A DNA stretch of 64,000 nucleotides, taken from the NCBI GenBank assembly GCA_965153355.1, contig OZ231127.1, forward strand, positions 35,340,001 through 35,404,000. The letters are read 5' to 3'. A program made the translations under genes and the position numbers. The stretch comes from Flaccisagitta enflata (Eukaryota; Chaetognatha; Sagittoidea; Aphragmophora). Shown one piece after another: positions 38,100-50,880 of the stretch; the first letter of the stretch is position 1, and every line of letters begins with the position of its first letter. Under the pieces are notes generated by a model, which did no database searches, was not told the DNA's origin, and saw only the letters and a list, made by a program, of their open reading frames with translations.

Positions 38100-38290
38100 A
38101 AAGGATAGGTTGGCTTTGATGAGGATCAATGCGATGGCTTGGGAGTGACGGATAGAGGATAGGTTGGCTGTAAAAAGGATTGGGGCAATGAGATGTGGGT
38201 GGTGGGTTGAGGATTAGTCGACCGTGAAAGGGATCAGGGTGATGGAATGGCAGTGCGGATCGATGAGTAAGTTTGAGGAGTGGGGTTGGG
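38100..38290. repeat. Degenerate ~58-bp tandem repeat
   Basis: Words GGATAGGTTGGCT, GATCAATGCGATGG and GGGAGTGACGGATAG recur in diverged form about three times. Confidence 0.45.
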
Positions 38291-38514
38291 GTTATCTGAG
38301 AAAATTGGATATGGGTGAAGAAAATGAGCGTGGAAGGTATAAAGAGAGTAAAGCGCGTGTAGCGAAATAAACGGACATTGAAAAATGGGTTACAGTTGAT
38401 GTCCGGGAGCGTCATGGGGCAAAAGCGTCGAGAAATAAAGCAGAGAAGGCAAATGGATGAAGTCCTGAAGGGATGTTGTGGGACATTTAGGTTTGTAGAA
38501 ATCAAGCGCAGAGG

Positions 38515-38585
38515 CCTGTAGAGGCCTAGACACCCTAGACAAAGTCTAGGGGCCCGGGCCTCTGGGGGGGCCCGGAGGGCCCCTG
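38515..38585. other. GC-rich palindromic block, possible hAT-type end
   Basis: It contains a perfect hairpin CCTAGAC-AAA-GTCTAGG and GGGGCCCGGGCC, and ends CCCGGAGGGCCCCTG. A related block at about 39765-39840 reads (minus strand) CAGGGGCCAGTAGAGGAATG then CCGGGCCCC. CAGGGGCC starts are usual in hAT-type terminal repeats, but I cannot delimit an element. Confidence 0.35.
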
Positions 38586-39223
38586 AATGGTCTTAGAAAT
38601 GAAGGGAAAAAGTAAGGAAAAGAGAAAAGAAAAAGGAAAAAAGAAAAAAAGTAAAAGAAAAAGGAAGAAAAAAGAGGAAAAAGAAGGAAAAGAAAAATAG
38701 GGACAAAAAAGAAAAAAAAAAGGAAAAAAGGTCATAGACCCAACATGGACCTAGGCACCTGGGGCTGAGGGAATAGTATGCAAAACCGGGTCCTTAGCTG
38801 ACAATTCAAAACATTCTGCTAGCACCGTTAGGCATTTGTTTTCTTTTTGCTCAAACTTATCGTCAGATTGCTGAAGAGGGCAAAATAGTAATACTTCCAC
38901 AGATTAAAAAACATTTCAATGTTACTACATAAGAAAATATTTGGCATTTTTTAACCTGCTCCTTTGAAATTGCTTCTGCTTTATAAGTCGTGGTCTAGGG
39001 GACCATAAGATTTGAAAAATCATTCTGTTATGTTATGTAATGTGCTGCTATGCAGCAAAAATATAGACATAACTAAAGTTCTATGCATTTCGCATACTCC
39101 CTAGAATTAGTCAAAAGGAATAAATGATCAATGGTATTGATCTTGCATCGATAAAGCCATGGAATACTCAGTGGAAATACAGATTTCTTTAAAAATAAGT
39201 GCACGAAAAGTATTACATGTTAT

Positions 39224-39365
39224 CACGTAAAATTCTAAGACTCTCTCTGAACATATAAATTTGCATTTCTAAGAACATGGCCCTTTTCTTAAAAGTATTA
39301 ACACTGACGCCATGTTTTTCAAAATGCAAATTTTTACGTTCAGAGACAGTCTTAGAATTTTACGC
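39224..39365. repeat. Inverted repeat, ~53-bp arms
   Basis: The left arm TAAAATTCTAAGACTCTCTC, TGAACATATAAATTTGCAT is inverted at the right (ATGCAAATTTTTACGTTCAG, AGACAGTCTTAGAATTTTA), separated by ~32 bp. It may be the core of an old palindromic MITE; the outer ends are too decayed to place. Confidence 0.75.
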
Positions 39366-40434
39366 GAGACATGTTCACTGCACGAAATCAGATTCTTTAT
39401 GTAAATCCATCCATTTTGCACCCTTTATTTTAACTTCTCATACGCATATCATACTAAAATCAATCTTGTTATGCAAAAAGTTAATTTGTATCACGGAAAA
39501 ATACATTATCTTGATTGAAAATCAAAGAATTGGCAAAAAAGAAAATCTCATGAAAATTGTTTTGACGTGTAAAATTGTGTACTCGTTTGCACTGTGACAT
39601 AAGTAATTGTTTCCTTCATTTTGTTCCATCATTGCGGATTTTTTTTCATTGGTTTGAATTTTGTTCTTCATAATGAATGTTTAGAAACTGTAAACAAAAC
39701 TTCAAAAACTGCATGTGCTATCATCGGGCTGGCATATGCGCGAAAATTGGGAGATGGAAGGGGAATCGGGGGGGGGGGCCCGGATTTTTTGATTGTATAG
39801 GGGCCCGGCATTCCTCTACTGGCCCCTGAATCAAGGAGAAAGTGAAGACCGGGAACAATATTGAAAGGTTGTGGGTGTAGGAATACCAAGGCAAGTACAC
39901 TTTGTTATAAATTACAGAATCGCTTTCACACAGGTAGCGTGCAAGTGACAAATAGTCAAACCGACGAATTCCGCAAACAAAAAGCGGCAAAACAAACTCA
40001 TCTAAACTCACCTGTCGCGCTCAAGACGAGAAGAAAGAAAATGAATTTGGAGCACGAAATCTCAACAAAAGGACACAGAAGCCGCTGACTGGACATCCTG
40101 GCAGCCAATCGGGACTTCCGGAGACCCGCTTCTTCACGGTGGGCGTGCCTGAAGAGAAAATGGGGCGGAGGGCGAGTAGAGGTAGGTTGACAGAAACAGA
40201 AGGAAGAGGAGGATTTAGTTAACAAAACAGTCAAGCAGGTCCACATTGCCTCATCATTGTTTGGTCTTTGTTTCATGTTTTACGTGACTCTAACCTTAAA
40301 TCTGAACTGGATCCATGCCCCCCCCCCCCAGAAAGTAAACATTTATTTTCCATTCATCGTCATTGGGTACCATATACATGGCCTACAAATGGACAGCAAC
40401 AAATTCAATTCGGAGAGATGAGTCAAAAGGGAGA

Positions 40435-40540
<106 letters not shown>

Positions 40541-40734
40541 CTTCCATTCTCATGGTCGCCTAACCCATCCGACCAACCATCTTTAACTACCTCACTCAGT
40601 TTGCCCCCTGGAGGGATGCTCGTCGTATATGTAAAAAAAAGAAGAAGGAAGTGAGAAAGATATTTGCAATTCCATCAAATTGCCGACGTTACTCCGTCAA
40701 CGATGTTGCTTCTCAAGAATTCGCATTCAAGTAC

Positions 40735-40840
<106 letters not shown>

Positions 40841-40953
40841 TCCTCATCGCGATCCTGATCACCAAAACAATTTGGTTGAAAGAACCGACGTTGTTATGTT
40901 GAGGCCACCGCCAACACAACGACGACAACGACAACAACGACGACGACCACCAC

Positions 40954-41260
40954 CGGGGTGGGGAGTTAACTCAGTGGTAGAGAGTGTGATCCACTGGGTC
41001 ACAGGTTCGATTCCCGTCATGGGAGAGTCTTTTCAACGGAGGTTGAAAGGCTAATCCTTGAACAGGGAATTACACGGGTTTCCTGGATGATTCCAGCGAT
41101 AATGCTAGCTAGCTAGAGGGAGGGTAGGCCATATGACATCATGATGCGGAATCTGACATTGCCCGATGATTGCGCCAAATGTGTGGGCACATAGCCTCTC
41201 CTCACATTTTAAGTGAAGCTCAACGTAATTCAATAAACAACCGGACATGATTCCGCCGGA
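40954..41260 (+). mobile_element. tRNA-derived SINE
   Basis: The head has an A box (GTTAACTCAGTGGTAGAGAG, around 40965-40984) and a B box GGTTCGATTCC at 41004-41014, with tRNA-like spacing. A ~230-bp body (with GAACAGGGAATTACACGGG, TTTCCTGGATGATTCC) contains no tRNA or protein similarity I can name. It ends at a CAA tail that has grown to ~500 bp. A trinucleotide tail suggests LINE-dependent retroposition. It could be a member of one of the invertebrate SINE superfamilies, not identified. Confidence 0.8.
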
Positions 41261-41766
<506 letters not shown>

Positions 41767-42016
41767 AAATCTGTCACAGCAATAGTATCTGTTTTCCGCT
41801 TTTCTTTTCAATATTGTTTCAACAATCAATCGAACGCAATATGAACTTTACGATACGAATGAGCTCCGTCTTCACCAATGAATGATATCTGTGAAAATAG
41901 ACAAAGGAATAAAATTTGATAATCAGATACGTATTGTATTCTTTTTCTTTTTTCGCGTGCGTTGGTTTTTTTTTTCTCCCTTTTTTTTTTTTTTTTTTTT
42001 TTTTTGGAGATATCAA

Positions 42017-42180
42017 TTTTTAGGTGGGACAAAGCACCTCTATAACTGGCTGTGTCCGTTGGTCGGTCGGTCGGTTGGTTGGTTGGTCGGTCGGTCGGTT
42101 GGTCGGTCGGTCGGTCGGTCGGGTAAGGCATTTGTTCGACGATCCACACATCGCACCATATTGGCCTACTTGGCCTTGTT
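42017..42180 (-). mobile_element. HINE, hairpin subfamily 2 (AGGTG)
   Basis: TTTTTAGGTGGGACAAAGCAC with CCT forms the hairpin AGGTG...CACCT. CTATAACTGGCTGTGTCCG, a GGTCGGTT microsatellite, TTCGACGATCCACACATCGC and the end TTGGCCTTGTT follow. A poly-T run of ~25 bases precedes it. Confidence 0.8.
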
Positions 42181-42741
42181 TAAACACCGATGATCCGTCA
42201 ACATACGACTACATCTTAGCCACTCCAGAGAGTGCAGCATTTTAGCAACTACTCTGGACCGCATTTACTGCCAAGTCTGATGCCACGTCTACATTCGCCG
42301 TCGCCGACTTGTGTGTTGAGTCTCCATAATGGCCGCCATAACATCCCATAACAACCCATCACACTTTCAGACTTTCTTATGTTTATCCACTTTTGAACCA
42401 ATGTGATAAGCAACAACACAACATAAACACAACCGCCGAAAACGATAACCGAGATTCCCCGAGGCCGCGACTTTGCGCTGTCTGCTAAATTCAACAGTAT
42501 ACAGTGCGTTGAGAGCAATGAGGTCCTCAGAGTGACAGCTGTTACCTAATTCGCCGTACTAATGAAATGACTCGAACTTAGATTTCTCTGCAGGCTGATG
42601 GACCATAGCCTTGAGTGAACATAGTTTTATAACGTTAGCTATAACTGTAGTTGTAACTGTTATTGTGATTCCGGAGAGAAAGAATTTACTCTTGTTCAGC
42701 ACTCTACAATCAGAGCTTTCGCGCCTCTCGATTGAATAATA

Positions 42742-43074
42742 GGGTGGCTTAAAGTGGGGTCATTTTCAAAATTCATGTTGCCATTGTAGAAAAGAGACCA
42801 TTTCCATCATAAATGAGAATTCCAAAGTTTGGGGGTAATCGGATAAAGTTTACTCATGACCGCCAATCCCCCTACTTTGCATAGAAAATATACAGGAAAA
42901 TTTTTTTCCTCCAATACCTCCTATACTTTATAATTGGAAAAGGGTGGGGTGGCGGTCATGAGTAAACTTTATCCGATCACCCCTAAATTTTGGGTTCTTC
43001 ATGTATGAGAGTAATGACCACATTTTCTTCGATGGCATCATGAAATTTGAGTATGCGCCCACTTTAGGCCACCC
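42742..43074. mobile_element. TA-flanked MITE, 333 bp
   Basis: The ends read inward GGGTGGCTTAAAGTGGGG and GGGTGGCCTAAAGTGGGC, with TA outside both. Inner arms around AAACTTTATCCGAT and ACTCATGACCGCC pair to a centre near 42895. No coding capacity; the Tc1/mariner-type target fits, the family is unknown. Confidence 0.88.
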
Positions 43075-43497
43075 TATTGAACAGTATGTCACTTTATCTC
43101 GAATTTAAGGTTCACAATTTGTAGAGTCAACGATGATCAACTTCAGCGCACCTTGGGTCGGTTCCTTATCATCAATTCATTTTATAGTCGGTGTGAGCGG
43201 AAGCAAAACAGATTGCCTTGATTTACAAAATACGATCAGACCCGGGAACATTTCAAAACATCATTTACAGTGAAATAAACAGAGAGCAAATGTCGAAGAG
43301 TTTTACTTCACCTGAATTTCATTTTCTCCTTTAGGTTTTGGATTTTATGTGAGTCTTTTTTAGAGGGGGAGGGAAGAATAGGAGTGCAGAGAAAAGATCG
43401 TTATTCATCCTATTTTTTTCCTTTCTTTTTTTTTTCTAGATGCGGTTTTGTTTTTCAAGATTAATCTATGGACTATGATGGATATCGTAGGCACAAT

Positions 43498-43890
43498 TTA
43501 ATCAATAAGAATGATACCAAGGCCAGCGTGTGAAAGCGGCAGAGTGTCACACTGCTTCCACTCATTGCAGTTTGGCGTTTGAACGATTTCAAACACATGG
43601 TTTTTTGGAATAACTGTCTCTACATACCACCTGATGAAAAATTGGAATTTGAGTGACAATTCTTCTTTCAAATTTATCGATTTCTGTTTTTGAGTTTTAA
43701 CGAGACAAAAATTTGAGCATGGCTGCTCAGTTTTTGTTCGTGTTGGTGCGTTGTCAACATCGATTTGTCTTTTTATTTTCAGTTTCGAAAAAAAAATGAC
43801 AGTTGGTTCATCAGTACAGAATTCTGCCGATATCAACATGGATTCCATCAACACGTCTTGTTTTTGAATCTGATCGCGGATGGAAAACAA
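43498..43890 (-). CDS. Open frame of 130 codons, hypothetical
   Basis: A minus-strand frame of ordinary complexity from ATG at 43890 to a stop at 43498. It has a mixed composition with several Cys and Trp residues (FIRWYVETVIPKNHVFEIV, NCNEWKQCDTLPLSHAGLG). I recognise no domain, signal peptide or splice pattern. Length alone is weak evidence in a 64-kb window. Confidence 0.25.
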   Translation of the reverse strand: MFSIRDQIQKQDVLMESMLISAEFCTDEPTVIFFSKLKIKRQIDVDNAPTRTKTEQPCSNFCLVKTQKQKSINLKEELSLKFQFFIRWYVETVIPKNHVFEIVQTPNCNEWKQCDTLPLSHAGLGIILID

Positions 43891-44337
43891 CCGTAGATTC
43901 CTCCTAATTTGATTGGATTGATATTGAAATGATGGAATGACATCTATTGTTTAATGTAATGGGCGTTTAAAGATGTCAGAAAAATGTGACTAGTATGTCC
44001 GGAAACACAAGGTTTTCCTTATTTCTGTTTTGTTACATAAAGAAGATTTTTACAAATATTTTGCCGTGAATTTACTGTAAAAATATTGTTTGTTTTGATT
44101 GCAAAGCCAACTTTATCATTACATAAAAACATTTAGCCAAGTTGTCAGGCACTTTATACTTTATCAATTGATACTTCGTAGCTTATTCTAAGTCTTCAAT
44201 GATAATTTCATCAGAAACTACCTGTATTTCTTTTCGAATAGCCGTTACCAATAAAGGCGGCTCTCGCCGTAGGAAAAAAGTCGTAAGTGTGAGGTTTTGG
44301 AATTTCTTGTAATTGTTTTTTGTCTGCTTGTCTTGTT

Positions 44338-44408
44338 GTCGGACGGATAGACGGACCCACAGAAAAATGGATGGACTGACTGACAAAGCCTCTCATAGCG
44401 TCCAGAGT
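44338..44408 (+). mobile_element. HINE fragment, 3' end
   Basis: A GGACGGATAGACGGACCC microsatellite piece followed by TGACTGACAAAGCCTCTCAT and AGCGTCC resembles the 3' part of subfamily 3 or D elements; the rest is absent. Confidence 0.5.
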
Positions 44409-44910
44409 TGAAATGAGAGAGAGACTGTGCTGCCAGGATGCACAATCATCACCTGGGACATTTCAAAGTTCAAATGGACTTCAACTAACTTGATTCCTTG
44501 TTTTTGGGAAAAATGCAAAAAATGCGAAAAAATATGAAAAGATTTAAAAAATCATAGCTCCAAAACTATCAATCGCACAGAATTCTGCTTGGCGTCATCT
44601 GAAAGAGGAGAATCAGTTCTTTCTTAGCTATTAATTTCATGCGTAGTCTCATTCTGCCCTCAAAATGCATCAACTTTCCCAAACGACTCATAAAACAAAG
44701 GGAAATCCATTTTTCTCTGCAGGACTCAAAAAGACCGAAGGGACTTCGTCTCTTCGACTTTTTTCCAAACAATTAGTAAACATATGTGCCGGTATAGATT
44801 GAACTTAAGTGATATCCTGTCCGCCTTCCCGCTATTATATGAGGGTGAGGCGATTGTGTGAAGATTCGCGGGAAGCAACCTAAGAATATTTCTTTGTTTA
44901 TTTTCTTTTT

Positions 44911-44950
44911 CCGAGAACTTGATCAATATCATCATCGTCATCGTCATCGC

Positions 44951-44984
<34 letters not shown>

Positions 44985-45149
44985 TTTATTGTGATCTTCA
45001 TCATCATCATCAGTCCCAATACCATCGTCGTACATCTCACGTGCCACAAAGTATGGCCGAATCATTTCCTCTCCTTCCTCTTTTTCCATCGACTCCAGGT
45101 TTGGTTGTGGAAGCACGAAAAGGAGAAAGTACGTGCAAATTACTTCCAC
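44911..45149 (-). CDS. Possible terminal exon with poly-Asp tail
   Basis: The minus-strand frame reads NLESMEKEEGEEMIRPYFVA, REMYDDGIGTDDDDEDHNK, an Asp run encoded by GATGAC repeats (about 45000-44933), then DIDQVLGKRK and a TAA that overlaps an AATAAA signal. The residues before the Asp run are not repeat-derived. A pyrimidine-rich CTTTCTCCTTTTC lies at the exon's 5' side. It could be the C-terminus of a nuclear or chromatin protein with an acidic tail, but no family is recognised. Confidence 0.35.
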
Positions 45150-45621
45150 TTCACTTCCTCGGAATTTTGAGCGCTTTATCCTCTAGCTCATTCCCACCAA
45201 ATTCACTGTTCGTGTTTACTAATTTGGGAAGGGTGTTCGCAATTAGCTTTATTTTCCTGTGCTTCTAAACTCCGTAAAACATCGCCCTTTCGCCATTGAT
45301 CCCAATATCCCCATATCCTAATCCAAAGTTGTTACCGGTCTTTTTCCGCCTCGTGACATTTTCTTTCTCTCTTCAGTCATACAGCGACCCACGATAAATA
45401 CATCTTCGTTGGTTCACGCCTGCTTGTCTCCGCCCCCTATTCATCGCTCCATTACCAACGTCCTCCCAGAAGTCGTCTGATTCTATCTTTTTCTATTACT
45501 GGTCCTAATTCGACGCCTACCTCATTTTTTTCTCATCTCCGTGAGCGAGTTGAAATGGAATACAAATTGCTTTATCAGTCGTTGGACGTGACACGGGCAA
45601 AAAGGGATTTTACTCTCTTCA

Positions 45622-45779
<158 letters not shown>

Positions 45780-46038
45780 CCAGCGTCACAGCGGACGCCA
45801 CACTTTCTGAAAAATGAGGTGTGTGTTTTATGGAATCTTTTTCTCGCTTTGACAACTCAAAGTATGGAGATATATGATGTTCCATTGATTCCCACAGTTT
45901 CATACAGAGATGAAAGGACACACACTTTTTCATGGAGAAAAAAAAATTTTCCAATCAAACCTGACAAAAAGCGATGTCCATCATCGCGCCAGAGTGTCGT
46001 GCGAAGATATATACCCTCACGCGTGCACATATGCGTAG

Positions 46039-46094
<56 letters not shown>
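46039..46094. repeat. (CT)n microsatellite
   Basis: Pure CT run of about 55 bp. Confidence 0.98.
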
Positions 46095-46098
<4 letters not shown>

Positions 46099-46332
46099 TG
46101 CGCCTATATCGCGGACAAAATTGCGTGATCAAGCAAATAACTGAGAGAATTCCTCTCATAATCTCTCAATATTTGTGGCGACTTACCTATCCTCATGCCT
46201 CAACGGAAAGGCCCTGTTCATGTGTGGTGATGAATTTTCCTTTATATCATTATATAACTATTGCTTATGAGGAGCAGCAAACCGCGCTTAATAAACCGTA
46301 AGGAACAATCAGTATTCTGCACAATTATTTGA

Positions 46333-46538
46333 TTTTTAGTCGCGTGCACGCGACTCTACACCCCGCTTTGTCCGTCGGTCAGTCGGTCGGTTGGCCGGTT
46401 GGTCGGTCGGTCACACTTTACTTTTTTTATGATTTTTATTTTTGGACCTCACTGCTCCTGCTCAAATGGTCTAGTGACCTCAAATATGGCCCCTGCCCAC
46501 CCGCACGCGACTTGGGTAGCCGTGTATCCGGCCTTGTT
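46333..46538 (-). mobile_element. HINE-A, complete
   Basis: TTTTTAGTCGCGTGCACGCG and ACT (hairpin with a two-base shortened loop), CTACACCCCGCTTTGTCC, GGTCGGTTGG microsatellite, CACACTTTACTTTTTTTATG, CTGCTCCTGCTCAAATGGTC, GGCCCCTGCCCACCCGCACG and GCCGTGTATCCGGCCTTGTT. Nearly the same sequence as 27471-27676, so the two are recent sisters. Confidence 0.9.
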
Positions 46539-47209
46539 AATATAATCGTTGGCATGAATCTTGTTTATTTTCACGAGATCTCATCGTGAGATTTTTATTG
46601 ATTCCCCATCTGACGTTGAATTTTTCACAATCTTCAGATTTTGATATGGCCATTGAACGTAAGTTTTAATCGTTCACCTTCACATTCATGCTTAATTGCC
46701 TGCTCTTTTCGGAATGTTACTAAGAAGTGTTTGAAGTGTGAAAGATGATGGAAATATAGTGGCTCTTACGCAGACGAACCCCCCCCACCTCAAAAAAAAA
46801 GTCTTGCTCATGTATTTTGGAAGGGTCCTTGATAACGGCTTAAAGACGCGCGATGGAGGGTAACGCGAGGGGGTCAAACCAAAAATGTGTGGCTGAGCTG
46901 AAATGATCGTTTTTGGTCAGTGGTTCCTTCGAAAGAGAACTTTTGTGTGGGATGGACATGAATTGTACACTTATTTATATCGTTATCCTAGTATGTTCAG
47001 ACTTTTATCGATATGAATGAGCCATTATGGCATTTTCACAGATGGAAAAAGCGTCGATTTCCTTATCAGGAAGTAGTTTTGATATGAACACCAATGGGAT
47101 AAGATGATCCAACATAATTTCCTCTTATGGGGCAACTGCCCAAAAGAAAGTGGAGAGAAAAAATGACGAGTTAATCATCTCGACAAATTGAGGCGAGCAC
47201 GAGAGAGAG

Positions 47210-47334
<125 letters not shown>

Positions 47335-47456
47335 ATGTGATGACGCACTCTAAAATAACAGTCGTGGGTCAATCGCGAAGAGGTGCAGGTCATCAACTTT
47401 GATTATCCGAGCGAGAAAAGGAGATGAGTGGGCGAAGGTCATGGACGCAAACGCGC

Positions 47457-48118
47457 TAGGATGGTGACACCAAGGTAGTGACACTTGGCTGGTGACACTT
47501 GGATGGTGACACCAAGGTGGGGACACTTGGATAGTGACACTTGGATGGTGACACTTGGATGGTGACACTTGGATGGTGACACTTGGATGGTGACACTTGG
47601 ATGGTGACACTTGGATGGGGACACTTGGATGGTGAGGATAGGATGGTGACACTTGGATGGTGACACTTGGATGGTTACACTTAGAAGGTGACACCAAGGT
47701 TGTGACACTTGGCTGGTGACACTTGGCTGGTGACACTTGGATGGTGACACTTGGTTGGTGAAACTTGGATGGTGACGCTAGGATGGTGACACCAAGGTGG
47801 TGACACTTGGATGGTGACACTTTGCTGGTGACACTCGGATGGAGACGCTAGGATGGTGACACATAGGTGGTGACACTTGGCTGGTGGCAGTTGGCTGGTG
47901 ACACTTGGATGGTGACGCTAGGATGGTGATACCAAGATGGTGACACTTGGATGGTGACACTTGGATGGTGACACTTTGATGACGCTAGGATGGTGACACC
48001 AAGGTGGTGATGCTAGGATGGTGACACTTTGCTGGTGACACTTGGATGGTGACGCTAGGATGGTGATACCAAGGTGGTGACACTTTGCTGGTGACACTTT
48101 GCTGGTGACACTTGGATG
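47457..48118. repeat. 14-bp minisatellite (GGATGGTGACACTT)
   Basis: About 660 bp of 14-bp units, with variants GGCTGGTGACACTT, AGGTGGTGACACCA and GCTAGGATGGTGAC. Because 14 is not a multiple of three, its minus-strand frames repeat a 14-residue Val-Ser-Pro pattern; these are shadows, not a gene. Confidence 0.97.
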
Positions 48119-48119
48119 G

Positions 48120-49769
48120 GGGGATACTCAATTATATAGTATATACAGGCCTGAAAATTTGCATAATAGAAAAATAGTTGCCAATGATAATTCAATGTAA
48201 ACTTCAACCTCATCCTAAAGATGGTTCCCGATTGAATTGTAAGTCACGCAATGGCTCATTTGAAAGTATTTTTGCAAAGAAGAAATATTTTTGCCAGGCT
48301 TTTCTAGGCACTCTGGCGGACGTAATGGTAATATGAGGTTGGAGACGCAATTATCGTTATGTAACCGAGGTGACATAAAGGTGGTGACATTTAGGTGGTG
48401 ATATGAGGTTAGAGAGGCAAGGGCGGTGATGTAACTGTGGTGGCACAAGGGTTGTGAGTCACCACTGGTGACGTTAGACTAGGCATATGAGGAAGGTGAG
48501 GTGAGGGGGCACCATAGGTGGTGTCGCCACGAAATGTCTCACTACGGGAGGTGAGGTAACAACTGTTGACACCGTACCGGGCTATGAACAAAGAATCAAA
48601 AGATATGGTTAAAGATATGGAAAAAAAAACAGCGCAACACTGACGTCACTCATACAAGGTATGATGCCACTAAGACCAAGTATGTGGCTCTGATAAAGTA
48701 GTCGTTGTAAAAAAGTGGGGGGTAAGGCACAGTAATTCCAGTAGAATTCACGGACGGTCGATACCACAATGTGGGGGTGTAGAAAGAAAGGGATTCACTT
48801 TAAAGGGAAAGGAAATATACTCCCGCTGTAATTAGCGAGAAAGTCGTTAAGACGACAATGCAATGACGCCACACGACCAACGACAACACCTGAGGCATTC
48901 CCGATGGTTTTTACTGGGCTATTAGCGCCTTAGTCTATTTTCTCGCCTCGCATGATTCAATTACCAGAGAGAGAGAGAGATGAAGATTTATGCAGGAAAC
49001 CTCCGCATCAACAAACATCTAATGAATATTACGGTTTTGGTGTATTTTACAGTGGATACTTGTTGAAAATAACATAAAGAATCATAGGGAGTGACATTTA
49101 AGCTCTATCAAAACGTGGTTTTTACATGACTGACGGATTAAATGTTAACAGACAGCCACGTTATGGAGGAGTTATTTGTCAAGGCCTATGGTGTCAAGGC
49201 TATGTCAAGCCTTAAAAGAATTAGCAACTTTCTTTCTTCTATTTGAAAGCTTTTCTATGTCAAGTCCATGACTAGCTCATAAAAAGTCCTTGTCAATGAT
49301 GGTTTTTATCACGAAAGAGTACTGAGAAACATAAAAAGCTACTCGAAGTGGGTCGCAGTTTCTGGCATCGTTATAGAGTCACGCAAACAGAAATTCATAG
49401 AAAAGAAAAAATAGGTGGTCGGTTGAAAAATGTTACGGTGAGATCAACACGATGAAAGGGGTCTGGGATGGAAAAAAAAGGGGGGGGTGAGATAATGCAT
49501 GAAAAAAAATAGCGGGGGCAAGACGATGAAGGGGAAAGGTGAAATGAATCCACACGCTAAACAAACATGAAGGAATAATAACATGATGGAACGCTGTTTG
49601 CTCGGTTGGTTTGAACCCGTCCATGTTAGGCGAAATGGGGTAAACAAATCGCTGAGGGGGAAATAAAGACAATCATGGGAGAAAGTATTAAGGAAAAGAA
49701 AGAGAGGAAATGAAGAAAAAAGTTGTGTGTTTTTTTCCCCAAGACGCGGGGTCGGAGGGCGAGTTCATG
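48120..49769. other. About 1.6 kb without a recognised gene
   Basis: Diverged GGTGAC words continue to about 48560, then mixed sequence. Frames stay under 80 codons and none resembles a known family. Confidence 0.4.
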
Positions 49770-49925
49770 AACAAGGCCGGATACATGACAAGCCAAGTCG
49801 CATGCGGAAAGGCAAGGAAAGTGATGGAGATTGGAGAAAGCAATACGGCATTAATCTTTGGAGTAGCGAGATCTCTTACATGGAGAAGAAAACTCCAACG
49901 AACCGACAGCCCAACCAATAAACCA
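49770..49925 (+). mobile_element. HINE-A, diverged copy
   Basis: AACAAGGCCGGATACATGAC, CCAAGTCGCATGCGG, AAGGCAAGG and TGATGGAGATTGG mirror the 5' half of HINE-A. AACCGACAGCCCAACC may be the remains of its microsatellite. The 3' hairpin is not found. Confidence 0.6.
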
Positions 49926-50095
49926 AGATATCAAAAAAGGCCAATGGTAAATTGCAGTTTCTTCATCGCGATGAGGACTATCTTAATCAGCAGACACGGA
50001 ATCTTCTTTGCCAGTCCCTTATTTTTCGAGTCTCGAATACTGTTCCTCATCGTTGTACAACGGCCTTTCAATTTCCCTTACTGAGTCGCACAATA

Positions 50096-50303
50096 TTTTT
50101 AGTCGCATGCTACGCGACTCTACACCCCGCTTTGTCGGTCGGTCGGTCTGTTCGTCTGTCTGTCGGTCCGTCCGTCACACTTAAATTTTTTTTTGTTTTT
50201 GCGGTCTTTGGCCTCACTGCCCCAGCCAAAATGATCAAGTGACCTCAAATATGGCCCCTGCCCACCCGCACGCGACTGGGGTAGCCGTGTATCCGGCCTT
50301 GTT
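50096..50303 (-). mobile_element. HINE-A, complete
   Basis: TTTTTAGTCGCATGCTACGC, GACTCTACACCCCGCTTTG, GTCGGTCGGTCTG microsatellite, CACACTTAAATTTTTTTTTG, GCGGTCTTTGGCCTCACTGC, CAAGTGACCTCAAATATGGC, CCCTGCCCACCCGCACGCG and GTAGCCGTGTATCCGGCC plus TTGTT. One hairpin base is changed (CGCA for CGCG). It abuts the LINE fragment that follows. Confidence 0.9.
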
Positions 50304-50367
50304 CAACGCAAATGCGCCAGATTTGCACTTTTTCGGCCCCATCGTAGTTATATAGGTCATAATCATT

Positions 50368-50880
50368 TTGCCATTTAATCATGACTCCCCTTTCCAAAAA
50401 GGGGTAAAATATTTCAATTTGGTTCATACTTACAAAGTAAAAGCGGGTCTTTCCCCATCGTATCTCAGACAAAATTTTACGCAGGTTTCTGACGTTCATC
50501 GGTACAATCTGAGGCAAAATGGTGCTAATTTTTCCCTTGCCCGCTGTTCCAGTCCAACCGGTACCTCTAACCGCGAGGCCATCAGTAGTAGGAATTTACT
50601 GCCCACCGATCTCAAAACAATTGGGTCTCTGCCTCATTTCAAAACTCGTCTGAAAGCGCCTTTTAGCTAATCATGGATTTTGTACCTCATGTCGATTTTA
50701 GTCTTGACCCCATTATTTCGTTACTGTTTTTGTACTGCTTTCAATTGCATCTTTTATTGTTTTTTGTTTTAATGGACCTCAATGGGAAAAAAATCTTTGT
50801 TTTTTTTTAGCATGCCTTGGTAATTGGATGCATGCCGTTAATACCTTGCTACTTTACCGAATACAATACAATACAATGCA
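50368..50880 (+). mobile_element. LINE 3' end, 5'-truncated (CR1/L2-like)
   Basis: The frame 50368-50670 encodes VHTYKVKAGLSPSYLRQNF, then HRYNLR, then NLLPTDLKTIGSLPHFKTRL and K. This is the pattern that closes the reverse-transcriptase ORF of CR1/L2-type non-LTR retrotransposons (short helix with GLSPxYL, then LRxN, then LPxxLKxxxSLxxFKxxLK). A stop follows, then ~200 bp of 3' UTR and a tail of AATAC repeats (about 50860-50885). The catalytic domain is missing, as usual for truncated LINE copies. Clade assignment is tentative. Confidence 0.7.

Noticed and set aside
47350-47820. 156-codon minus-strand frame with repeated VSPSKCHHPSVTIQ
   Set aside because: It is the 14-bp minisatellite read in phase; flanks add no coding sequence.
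47457-48118. Possible CRISPR-like array
   Set aside because: Units are head-to-tail with no unique spacers, no leader and no cas genes; the genome is eukaryotic.
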